DNA of 5,629 bases from Caldithrix sp. Lineage in GTDB: Bacteria > KSB1 > UBA2214 > DYKH01. The stretch is from NCBI GenBank assembly GCA_020722685.1, contig DYKH01000283.1, positions 1 through 5,629 on the forward strand. Direction: 5' to 3'. The notes under the pieces were generated by a model. That model searched no databases and was not told the origin of the DNA. It saw only the letters and a list, made by a program, of their open reading frames with translations. The position numbers and the translations under genes were made by a program. Positions 1 to 5,629 of this stretch are shown here, in pieces (within the stretch, counting starts at the first letter, position 1; each line of letters opens with the position of its first letter).

Positions 1-3000
1 CCGGCCAAAAGGTCGTTCACAAAATAGGTCGTTCCGGAAGTGAATGACAAACTGCTCCAGTCCAGCGTCGTCGAAACAGAGTCGGAAGAAAAGTTCGCAG
101 CAGTAATGAGCAAGCTACTGCCCTCGGATTGATAAGAATAGACCAATCCAGGCGCGGAATTCGGTATTCTTTTTATTCGCGGCTGGTGCACGTAGCGGTG
201 ACGGAGGTCAATCAGTTTTTGGTAGAAAGGCAAAAGGCCGTTCGGGTCACTCCAGTCGATCTTGCCGCGGGAAGTCTGCTCTCCGACTTCTTGTCCGGCA
301 TAGATGAGCGGAATGCCGGGGGATGTCAGGATAATCGTTGCGGCAAGCTTGGCCCGGGCAGCATCGTATCGATGGATCATCCTGTCTTCATCGTGGTTCT
401 CGATGAATCGAAATGGACGCGCATGGGCGGGATATTCCCTACTCAGTTCGGCGTGTAGGGCGTTAATCTTCGCCGGATCGGCAAGGGCTTCAAAAAGTCT
501 GCTACGGAGGTCCCAATCGTAGGCAGAGTCAAAACGTTTGTCGAAGTACACTGTGTCCTGCGCGGCCGCCTCAGCGAGCAAAAAGATTTCCGGCTTGATG
601 GCCTTCACAGCCTGCCGCCAGTCCTGCCAGAATTGCGCATTTCGTTGCTGTACGCCCCAGGCCACATCGCAGCGGTATCCGTCAACGTCATAATTACGAA
701 TCCAGTATTCCGCCACGTGAATAAAGTACTCGCGCACTTCGGGGTCGTTCATATTCAAATTCGGCAGAGAGCCCCAATCAAAAAAGAATTCATAGGCCGA
801 AGCTCCGGGCACCCCGTCCCAAATGTACCAATTGGCCCAGGGCGAGTATTGGTGATACTGCAACACGTTTTGCATAAACGGATGCTGCACCGAAGTATGA
901 TTCACCACAAAATCGAGAAGGATTTTGATTCCCGCCGCGTGGGCGGCGTTGACCAAATCTTTAACTTGACTGGCCGTGCCAAGGTCCGACTCGATGGCAT
1001 AATAATCGGTGATCTCGTACCCGTGTTCCGTCGGCCCCTCGAAAATGGGCGTCAGCCAGATGGCGTCCACGCCCAAAGCGGCTAATTGCGGAATCTTGGC
1101 GGTAATTTCTCCCAGCACGCCATATTCACCGAACGAGCGGGGATAGATTTCATAGACAATTGCATCATCGATCCAGGCCGCATGGTCGTCGATGTCGTTC
1201 AGGCAAACCGAATCACCCTTGGCGGTGAGGTATCGTTTGCCGCGGGCAATGCGTCCTTCCTTATCACGCACAGCGCCGAGGATATAATAGACGCCGTCCA
1301 CATTCGGTACCGTAAAGGAGGTGGTCGGCGTGGTTTTGGATGTAATGGTAATTGGCGCAGGATTGGCGGCATCCGGCGCCCAAGCGTAAACAAAATCAAG
1401 TCCAACGGGAGAAAAAGCTTGTGCGGTCAAGGTGACATTTCTACCGTGAACCTCTCCAGCGATCTTTAGTGATGGTTGTTTGTACAATTCCAGCGTCAAG
1501 ACAAGTTCATCAGTGGTGGTGGTGAAACCTTCTCCGTCGGTGGCGCTTACCAGCACCGTATTCTTTCCTTCTTTCAAGGTCAGATCGACGGCAAAGCCAC
1601 CTTGAGCGACCACAATATCGCTTGAAACGCCATTGAAAATCATCTTTGCTGAAGTGATAGCGCTGTCGTTGATGGTCCCGTGCAAAGTCAGTGCCGGTTT
1701 CCAATAAGTTGTAGCCGGAGTAAGGAAGGTGATGATAGGGCCGCTGACCGTCAAGTCTTCAGAAATATCTGCTGCCGCAAGCTCGGCGAAACCGCGTCCG
1801 GGCGCATCGAGGCGTGCGACGCGCGGACCGCCATCTCCGCCCGGCAAAATGTAATTCGCAAGTAGGCGAGTCTGCCAGTCCGTGCTACGGACGAAAGCAG
1901 CATCGTACACATCAGGCTCATCGGTTTGGGCAATTCCTCCCTCTGCACCTGTCACCTCGAAGGCCGTGCCGCTGGCGTCGGTGACGATGTATGAATAAAG
2001 TGCAAAATAGCGAGGATGTGTATAGGTGCCTAACAGGCTGTCCAAATAAGCTGTTGAAATCCGAAATCTCAGAAGGTCGCTGGTCAAGGCATCCGCGTTG
2101 ACCTCGAGGCTCGGGCCAGAGATGCCGCTGTCCTTGCCGACTTGCAAACGATTTTCCTTGACCGCGTCGTAAAAAGCGCCGCCGGGAGCGGAGAGAGTGC
2201 AGAACACCCCGGCATTGCCAACCTGCGGCGTCTCCAATTCCAGACCGTTTGGAGCCGCAGAATACACATCCTGAAGCTCCCTTGCAATCATCAAGGCCAA
2301 ACGGGTGTTGTCGGTGATGTCGGCCATTTCAATGGTGAACAGCAGCGAGTCGCCGGTCGGCACTGCACTGATGTGAACGGCCTTTATGTCCGCGCTGTGT
2401 GCCGGTACGGATGCTGGATAGGAATACGGCTCGTCGCCAATGCCGTCCACATAATGATAACCAGACTTGGCGGTGTAGTAGCCGAAGGAATAAGATCGTT
2501 TCGCCGTTACGTTTTGGCCGTTGGTAAACTCTGCCACCAATTCGTAAACGCCTTCCGCGCTCAATTCAAGAGCGCCGGTAAGCTCGCCCGAGGCGGCGTC
2601 GAACTGAACGGACAGCGGGAGGCCGTTTTGCCGAACGGCGATGCTCCCCTCAAGAACGCCCCCTCCTCTCGCTCCTGGGTCCAGATAGAAGCGAAACGGC
2701 ACAGCGCCGGCTTCGGTGAAAATCCGACCCTCCGATGGCTCCAGCAACTCCATCTGTGGTGTCGAATCCGCGACGGCGGTGAAATAGGAATTCAAGTTAT
2801 TAAGACGATTCATGTGTGGATCGTCCGGATCGGAGGTCCAAATGCCATCGTTGAAATAGAACTTGTATTCATGATAGCCGGCTTCGATCTCCGCCACGGC
2901 TGTCCACACACCATCATGGTCCGCGTCCTCCATAACATCTCTTCGATTATTCCATGAGTTAAATGTGCCAACCAAAGATGCCTTGGTTACAGTGCCGGTA

Positions 3001-3707
3001 AAACTGAGGAATGAGCTATTGCTGTCAAATTCGAATCTCTTACGAATTTTGTAGATAACGAGTCCGATGTTGCGTTCAAATTCGGAGGTAAAAGAAGCAG
3101 ACCCCACGGCACTGCTAACAGATATGGAGAACGTATGATTGCCGTTCTCCAAAGGCTGCGAAGGTTTGTAGGAGAATTTGCGTACGCTTTGGTCGTAGTA
3201 GGTAGCCGGATTGGCGAGTGCAATTCCGTTGATGGCCACACTCAGAGTGCTTGGATCAATGGGATTGCCATCGGACCAAGAAAGCTCAGCAGAAAAAGCC
3301 TGTCCAGCTTTTACCGTATCGACACTGCCGTGCTTTGGCAAAACATAGTAGACCATCGGATCCGCGACAACAATAACAGAGTTGTTGTTGTTTTGCGTGT
3401 TGATCAAATGATTGTCCGGATCGGTATATGCAAGCCCCCAATCAGAGTCCAAGACGAATTTGTACTCATGCGTCCCTTCGGACAAGGTCAGAGTTAATTC
3501 ATATGTGCCATCGCCGTCGGGGTCGAGCATTTCATGACTGGCATTGTTCCAGCCGTTGAAGGTGCCAGCGATGAACACTTTCTGGAAATTCTCTTCCGGC
3601 GGATCAAAATGGAACTTGACGGGGATGGTTGCGGCGTGCGCGAGTGTTGCCGCGATTGAAATAATCGATATCATTATCAACCAAGTGGCTACGTGAGTTC
3701 TCTGCAT
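1..3707 (-). CDS. Secreted multidomain GH13 alpha-amylase-family glycosidase (3' end off window)
   Basis: Probably hydrolyses alpha-1,4 (and perhaps alpha-1,6) glucosidic bonds in starch- or glycogen-like glucans outside the cytoplasm. The frame is open for 1235 codons with no break and continues past the left edge. A signal peptide (residues 1-25, hydrophobic 9-23, AHA before the cut) is followed by a CBM48-like domain (29-115), an Ig-like domain (about 117-215), a second CBM48-like domain (233-314), an Ig-like domain (316-408), a glucodextranase C-terminal-like domain (about 413-650), Ig-like (655-741) and PKD/beta-rich (742-836) domains, and a GH13 barrel (about 849-1180). GH13 motifs seen: DFVVNH (932-937), YRCD with nucleophile D1014, acid/base E1046, ENHD with H1105 and D1106, LPNLN (981-985) and GIPLIYAGQE (1131-1140). 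The C-terminal beta domain starts near 1185. ATG at 3707 was chosen for its strong SD and the signal peptide. Family membership is firm; GH13 subfamily and exact substrate are not. Transcribed apart from the upstream genes, judging by the terminator between them. Confidence 0.96.
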   Translation of the reverse strand, partial: MQRTHVATWLIMISIISIAATLAHAATIPVKFHFDPPEENFQKVFIAGTFNGWNNASHEMLDPDGDGTYELTLTLSEGTHEYKFVLDSDWGLAYTDPDNHLINTQNNNNSVIVVADPMVYYVLPKHGSVDTVKAGQAFSAELSWSDGNPIDPSTLSVAINGIALANPATYYDQSVRKFSYKPSQPLENGNHTFSISVSSAVGSASFTSEFERNIGLVIYKIRKRFEFDSNSSFLSFTGTVTKASLVGTFNSWNNRRDVMEDADHDGVWTAVAEIEAGYHEYKFYFNDGIWTSDPDDPHMNRLNNLNSYFTAVADSTPQMELLEPSEGRIFTEAGAVPFRFYLDPGARGGGVLEGSIAVRQNGLPLSVQFDAASGELTGALELSAEGVYELVAEFTNGQNVTAKRSYSFGYYTAKSGYHYVDGIGDEPYSYPASVPAHSADIKAVHISAVPTGDSLLFTIEMADITDNTRLALMIARELQDVYSAAPNGLELETPQVGNAGVFCTLSAPGGAFYDAVKENRLQVGKDSGISGPSLEVNADALTSDLLRFRISTAYLDSLLGTYTHPRYFALYSYIVTDASGTAFEVTGAEGGIAQTDEPDVYDAAFVRSTDWQTRLLANYILPGGDGGPRVARLDAPGRGFAELAAADISEDLTVSGPIITFLTPATTYWKPALTLHGTINDSAITSAKMIFNGVSSDIVVAQGGFAVDLTLKEGKNTVLVSATDGEGFTTTTDELVLTLELYKQPSLKIAGEVHGRNVTLTAQAFSPVGLDFVYAWAPDAANPAPITITSKTTPTTSFTVPNVDGVYYILGAVRDKEGRIARGKRYLTAKGDSVCLNDIDDHAAWIDDAIVYEIYPRSFGEYGVLGEITAKIPQLAALGVDAIWLTPIFEGPTEHGYEITDYYAIESDLGTASQVKDLVNAAHAAGIKILLDFVVNHTSVQHPFMQNVLQYHQYSPWANWYIWDGVPGASAYEFFFDWGSLPNLNMNDPEVREYFIHVAEYWIRNYDVDGYRCDVAWGVQQRNAQFWQDWRQAVKAIKPEIFLLAEAAAQDTVYFDKRFDSAYDWDLRSRLFEALADPAKINALHAELSREYPAHARPFRFIENHDEDRMIHRYDAARAKLAATIILTSPGIPLIYAGQEVGEQTSRGKIDWSDPNGLLPFYQKLIDLRHRYVHQPRIKRIPNSAPGLVYSYQSEGSSLLITAANFSSDSVSTTLDWSSLSFTSGTTYFVNDLLA
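168..1163 (-). other. GH13 catalytic barrel domain of the amylase
   Basis: This is the catalytic (beta/alpha)8 part of the enzyme, residues about 849-1180. It opens with VYEIYPRSF and a GVDAIWLTPIF strand (conserved region VI), followed by EHGYEITDYY (894-903), which places the substrate-contacting His and Asp. The catalytic codons are GAT at 668-666 (nucleophile D1014, preceded by the invariant R1012), GAG at 572-570 (acid/base E1046) and CAC GAT at 395-390 (H1105, transition-state stabiliser D1106). Every residue needed for retaining GH13 chemistry is present, so an active enzyme is expected. The insert between barrel strands 3 and 4 (about 938-980) is rich in Trp, Tyr and Phe and probably forms the domain B lobe that shapes the substrate cleft. 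Confidence 0.92.
1758..2471 (-). other. Glucodextranase C-terminal-like (DOMON-type) domain inside the amylase
   Basis: Residues about 413-650 begin with YHYVDGIGDEPYSYP, which resembles the opening DPxGDDxGxGxYxYP of the C-terminal domain of glucodextranases and archaeal or bacterial amylopullulanases (Pfam Glucodextran_C). A strand like LLFTIEMADI follows, and later comes TDEPDVYDAAF...WQTRLLANY, matching the domain's usual ending of a PxVxDxL segment and a Q..xL helix. In known enzymes this module is thought to help binding to carbohydrate or the cell surface. Here it sits in the middle of the chain, ahead of the catalytic barrel. The assignment is by motif recognition only and is moderately sure. 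Confidence 0.65.
2766..3623 (-). repeat. Duplicated CBM48-like glycogen/starch-binding module within the amylase gene
   Basis: Two copies of one module lie at residues 29-115 (3363-3623) and 233-314 (2766-3011), separated by an Ig-like domain. They share the order GTFN(G/S)WNN, then an acidic D-rich turn (DPDGDG versus DADHDG), then G(T/Y)HEYKF, then (Y/T)(T/S)DPD and an Asn-rich edge (NTQNNNNS versus NRLNNLNS). This is the pattern of AMPK-type glycogen-binding (CBM48) domains, in which the Trp of GTFNxW and the Lys/Phe of the EYKF strand are characteristic. The copies have diverged clearly in protein sequence, so the duplication is old. Binding to alpha-glucan is inferred from the family. 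The second copy begins less canonically (FLSFTGTVTKASLVGTF), which may reflect a changed first strand. Confidence 0.85.
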
Positions 3708-3711
3708 TTGG

Positions 3712-3719
3712 TCACCTCT
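3712..3719 (-). promoter_or_regulatory. Ribosome binding site of the amylase gene
   Basis: AGAGGTGA on the minus strand, with seven bases between GAGG and the ATG at 3707. This is a near-ideal Shine-Dalgarno sequence and fixes the start codon, which is also the one that gives a complete signal peptide. Confidence 0.8.
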
Positions 3720-3754
3720 ACGATTCTTGCTCTTTGGTACTCTGCTCATTAAAG

Positions 3755-3793
3755 AAAAAACGGGAGAGAGCGGTTGGATTCTCTCTCCCATTT
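3755..3793 (-). terminator. Rho-independent terminator after the PIN-porV-abrB unit
   Basis: Minus-strand reading gives a perfect 9-bp stem, GGGAGAGAG (3789-3781) and CTCTCTCCC (3770-3762), with a 10-base loop. A G and then TTTTTT (3760-3755) follow, continuing CTTT. A U-G wobble and three A-U pairs lengthen the stem into the T-tract. It lies 55 bases downstream of the stop of the AbrB-type gene and 48 bases before the amylase start. It should therefore end the upstream transcript and leave the amylase gene to its own promoter, unless read-through is controlled. No convincing -35/-10 pair could be named in 3708-3760. Confidence 0.87.
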
Positions 3794-3826
3794 GATGAAC
3801 AGTAAAGTTTTTGAGAGTTTTGAACT

Positions 3827-3847
3827 ATACCAATGATTGATTGGTAT
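3827..3847. repeat. Perfect 8-bp inverted repeat next to the stop of the AbrB-type gene
   Basis: ATACCAAT (3827-3834) and ATTGGTAT (3840-3847) are exact inverted copies separated by five bases, giving a 21-bp symmetric site directly after the TAG stop (3850-3848). No T-run follows on either strand, so it is not an intrinsic terminator. A dyad of this size is what a dimeric DNA-binding protein would need; it could also be an RNA hairpin protecting the 3' end of the upstream message. Its role is unknown. Confidence 0.6.
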
Positions 3848-4093
3848 CTAAAAAGATTCTGGAGATTTCCATGACTGCCACCTTTGATTCAGAGACTCTA
3901 TTGCAGCGTGAAAATCCTGATCATCACGCAACGCTCCCCGTAAAGATAGAAACTGGTCTAAAGGGGTCAGACGTACCATCCGTCCTTCTATGATAGGCTT
4001 AATTTTGTCCCCTTCGCGCAGATCCAATCGTCTCATAATCCAAGGTGGCAGGGCGATAACCTCATCGGCCGAGCTTTTTACTACAACAGTCAT
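3848..4093 (-). CDS. AbrB/MazE (SpoVT-AbrB)-type DNA-binding protein, likely antitoxin
   Basis: An 81-residue protein. Residues about 3-46 fit the swapped-hairpin AbrB fold: a strand VVVKSS, IALPPWIMRRLDLREGDKI (compare the family's IPxxIRxxLxxxxGD), then IIEGRMVRLTPL. The remainder (FLSLRGALRDDQDFHAAIE..., with a Trp-rich end) resembles the toxin-binding tail of MazE/VapB-like antitoxins. Such proteins usually bind their own operator and neutralise a PIN or MazF partner. I chose ATG 4093 because AAGAGGTGG stands just before it (4097-4105) and the AbrB fold begins immediately. The frame could extend to a TTG at 4168 overlapping the stop of the barrel gene, but that adds 25 residues of no family likeness without a good SD. 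No toxin gene follows: the next features are an inverted repeat and a terminator. It might alternatively be a transition-state-type regulator. Confidence 0.85.
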   Translation of the reverse strand: MTVVVKSSADEVIALPPWIMRRLDLREGDKIKPIIEGRMVRLTPLDQFLSLRGALRDDQDFHAAIESLNQRWQSWKSPESF

Positions 4094-4096
4094 AAT

Positions 4097-4105
4097 CCAC
4101 CTCTT
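4097..4105 (-). promoter_or_regulatory. Ribosome binding site that decides the start of the AbrB-type gene
   Basis: AAGAGGTGG on the minus strand, with six bases between GAGG and the ATG at 4093. It shares the AGAGGTG core with the site before the amylase gene and supports the short form over the upstream ATG (4120) or TTG (4168) starts. Confidence 0.75.
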
Positions 4106-4164
4106 GCCACAAATAGCCATTGCAGTCCACTCAGCCAAGTAGTCGCTCAAATTACAGCAAGCTA

Positions 4165-5184
4165 TCAAAATCCCAGCGCCAGCGTGAACTTTTGAATATT
4201 GTCAAACCTGCCAAAGGACTCGTAGGCATAGTCCACTTTGAGCGCCAAGCTGCCGCCAAAAGCGTATTTCAATCCGGCTCCTAAAGTCATGCCCTGCTCG
4301 CTGTCATCGGCGAATAGGGATGCATAGCCGCCGCGCAAGGCGAACATGTCCATTAGCACGTATTCAGCGCCGGCATTCACACTTTCCACATTGTCGCTGG
4401 GGTGCACCGCATCGACGGATAGCCAAAGGGCATTTTTCTCAACGTCCTGCAATACGTTGTAGGACACTCCGACCCTGAGGTTGAGAGGCATGTCGTAAGC
4501 ATCCGTGCTCAGGTTGGCATTGATGCGCTCGTTGCTGCCCTCGCGCTGCGGATCCGAATCGTGCTGAACCAGAACGTCGCGGCCGCCCATTCGCATTTTG
4601 GTGCCAAAATTGGTAATCGCCGCACCAATCCGCAGGCCGCGGAATTGGGTGACGAACACCGTGCCAATATCGATGGCCAAGCCATTGGCCGAAGAGTTGA
4701 GGATGTACTCGTGCACGTATTTGGCGTTAAAGCCGATGGTGAACCGGTCGGTCAGCGAGCGCGCATAGGATAATCCCATTGCGTAGCTGCCGGCATTAAA
4801 ACGTTGTCCGGTGCCTTCGGGATAAAGCTCAGTGGTGCGCTCCATCTCTCCCATGGTCATAAAATTGCCGAACAAGCCAAAAGTACCCATATCGCCCAAA
4901 TTCATCACCAAGCCGGCATAGTCGAAATTGATGTCGGCGATCCATTCCGAATGGTTAAAGACCGCCTCGTTGCCGCGCACCAAAGCGATGCCGGCGGGAT
5001 TCCAGAACAAGGCCAAAGCATCATTGGCAAGAGACACGTAGGCTCCACCCATACCTACTGCTCGTGCGCCAATGCCGACGTTCAAAAACGGCGCCGCTGT
5101 AGTCCCTACCTTGGAGACATTTTGGGCGAAAGTAACAGCCACGGGAAAGAGCAAAAACATGTAGACAAAAAGCATCTTTTTCAT
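4165..5184 (-). CDS. PorV/PorQ-family outer-membrane beta-barrel protein
   Basis: A complete 339-residue protein. A signal peptide (MKK, then a hydrophobic core at 4-18, cut after TFA at residue 20) sends it across the inner membrane. The mature N-terminus carries the hallmark of the FadL/PorV group, GARAVGMGGAYVSLANDA then FWNPAGIA (39-67). The rest is alternating amphipathic strands ending in Phe (FTLALGF), the usual signal for barrel assembly by BAM. PorV is known in Bacteroidota as a type IX secretion shuttle component and PorQ-like proteins are relatives; many paralogues in related phyla have no assigned role. A link to secretion of the neighbouring amylase is possible but unproven. The ATG at 5184 has GAGG at 5192-5195, seven bases away. 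Stops are tandem (TGA TAG, 4167-4162). It sits 42 bases after the PIN gene and 71 before the AbrB-type gene, on the same strand, so co-transcription is likely. Confidence 0.9.
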   Translation of the reverse strand: MKKMLFVYMFLLFPVAVTFAQNVSKVGTTAAPFLNVGIGARAVGMGGAYVSLANDALALFWNPAGIALVRGNEAVFNHSEWIADINFDYAGLVMNLGDMGTFGLFGNFMTMGEMERTTELYPEGTGQRFNAGSYAMGLSYARSLTDRFTIGFNAKYVHEYILNSSANGLAIDIGTVFVTQFRGLRIGAAITNFGTKMRMGGRDVLVQHDSDPQREGSNERINANLSTDAYDMPLNLRVGVSYNVLQDVEKNALWLSVDAVHPSDNVESVNAGAEYVLMDMFALRGGYASLFADDSEQGMTLGAGLKYAFGGSLALKVDYAYESFGRFDNIQKFTLALGF

Positions 5185-5191
5185 ATACTGG

Positions 5192-5195
5192 CCTC
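5192..5195 (-). promoter_or_regulatory. Ribosome binding site of the PorV/PorQ-family gene
   Basis: GAGG on the minus strand, seven bases before the ATG at 5184, within the 42-base gap after the PIN gene. It is short but correctly placed. No terminator is visible in this gap, consistent with co-transcription of the two genes. Confidence 0.6.
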
Positions 5196-5226
5196 AGCAA
5201 AAGTCAAGGGTTTCTGCAATTCAAAA

Positions 5227-5629
5227 CTAAGATTTGCGCGTATTCTTCTTGGGCAATTCAAAAAACTGGTTAAAACCTTTGCGCTTTAGCGCACTCTCAA
5301 GCTTCTTATCACCTGTCCAAAGTACTCCATCCAATTCAAGCGTAAGCGCGACGTGAGGGGCATCGCTCTCGTCTACATCAGAGCACAGATCAAAAGCTTT
5401 TCTTCTGTTTGTCGGAGCAATGAGATCTTCTTTATAAATGTTGATCCGTTTCAGAAGGATGTGATAGAGTCTAATAAGCTCCTCTTCCGATAAACTGCTG
5501 GCTTTTACGATCCTTTCTTTGTGCTTGAACAACTCAATGAGAATAGCCTCACATACGAAAAACTGGTTGTTTGAGCTAAGGAGCATTTCGGAGAAACTTG
5601 ATCGGCCACTTAGCAACATTGAAAAAATG
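5227..5629 (-). CDS. PIN-domain protein, VapC-like ribonuclease (5' end off window)
   Basis: The frame is open to the right edge. Before the internal Met at 5619 the codons read I-F-S, giving IFSMLLSG, which fits the PIN opening DxNxxFSxLLSG with the first catalytic Asp just off the window; the Met is therefore probably not the start. Counting from that Met, further PIN signatures are E29 in ILIELFKHK, D83 and D86 in DVDESDAPHVAL, and D104 in WTGDKKL, the acidic set that binds the metal ion in PIN nucleases. With 133 residues visible it is nearly complete. PIN proteins of this kind are commonly toxins that cut tRNA or other RNA, paired with a small antitoxin. None is next to it inside the window; one may lie off the right edge, or the AbrB-type protein two genes on may serve. 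This stretch looks richer in A and T by eye than the amylase gene, as toxin-antitoxin genes often are. Confidence 0.86.
   Translation of the reverse strand, partial: IFSMLLSGRSSFSEMLLSSNNQFFVCEAILIELFKHKERIVKASSLSEEELIRLYHILLKRINIYKEDLIAPTNRRKAFDLCSDVDESDAPHVALTLELDGVLWTGDKKLESALKRKGFNQFFELPKKNTRKS

Noticed and set aside
221..260. Possible frameshift near the end of the GH13 domain
   Set aside because: On re-reading, the run of bases keeps frame (NGLLPFYQKLIDLRHRY) and the whole gene reads in one frame from 3707 to the window edge.
633..1469. Two consecutive plus-strand frames opposite the GH13 domain
   Set aside because: They are antisense to the conserved catalytic motifs and the translated products resemble no family.
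2142..2957. 271-codon plus-strand open frame opposite the amylase gene
   Set aside because: It lies wholly antisense to a well-supported coding region with recognisable domains. Its own translation shows no family motif, signal peptide or convincing ribosome site.
3383..3396. Short GTT repeat in the amylase gene
   Set aside because: It simply encodes a short run of Asn at the edge of the first CBM48-like domain and is too short to treat as a separate repeat element.
4094..4168. N-terminal extension of the AbrB-type protein from a TTG at 4168 overlapping the preceding stop
   Set aside because: The TTG overlap would suggest translational coupling, but a strong ribosome site stands directly before ATG 4093 and the AbrB fold starts there.
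5185..5215. TTGACT and TATATG resembling a sigma-70 promoter before the barrel gene
   Set aside because: The spacing is only 14 bases and the would-be -10 overlaps the start codon, leaving no room for a leader with the observed ribosome site.
4804..5289. 161-codon plus-strand frame
   Set aside because: It overlaps in antisense the start of the outer-membrane protein gene and the end of the PIN gene, and its product has no recognisable features.

Overview
The window looks like a chromosomal fragment from a Gram-negative bacterium of the Fibrobacterota-Chlorobiota-Bacteroidota sphere, possibly a Calditrichota- or KSB1-like lineage. The lineage is an inference. It rests on a PorV/PorQ-type outer-membrane barrel protein next to a very large, multidomain secreted glycoside hydrolase, and on GAGG-type ribosome binding sites. 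All four recognisable genes lie on the minus strand, so the window reads right to left. The substantial plus-strand open frames are antisense shadows of these genes.

Right edge to middle (5629 to 3848): a PIN-domain protein whose N-terminus lies off the window, then 42 bases, then a complete 339-residue PorV/PorQ-family outer-membrane protein, then 71 bases, then an 81-residue AbrB/MazE-type DNA-binding protein (start reassigned to 4093). Spacing and shared direction suggest one transcription unit. It is closed by a clear rho-independent terminator at about 3755-3793. A perfect 8-bp inverted repeat (3827-3847) abuts the stop codon of the AbrB-type gene.

Left two thirds (3707 to 1): one gene, at least 1235 codons, still open at the left edge. 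It encodes an exported alpha-amylase-family (GH13) enzyme. Its order from the N-terminus is: signal peptide, CBM48-like starch/glycogen-binding domain, Ig-like domain, second CBM48-like domain, Ig-like domain, a domain resembling the C-terminal domain of glucodextranase, two more beta-rich domains, and a GH13 barrel with all expected catalytic residues. A C-terminal beta domain then begins and runs off the window.

Together the genes suggest an extracellular or cell-surface alpha-glucan degrading enzyme beside an outer-membrane barrel, with toxin-antitoxin-like PIN and AbrB genes flanking the barrel gene. No tRNA, rRNA, CRISPR array or insertion sequence was seen, and no gene-free stretch exceeds about 140 bases. 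The points most worth a second look are the enzyme's architecture, the PIN and AbrB genes separated by an outer-membrane protein gene, and the short control region between terminator and amylase start.
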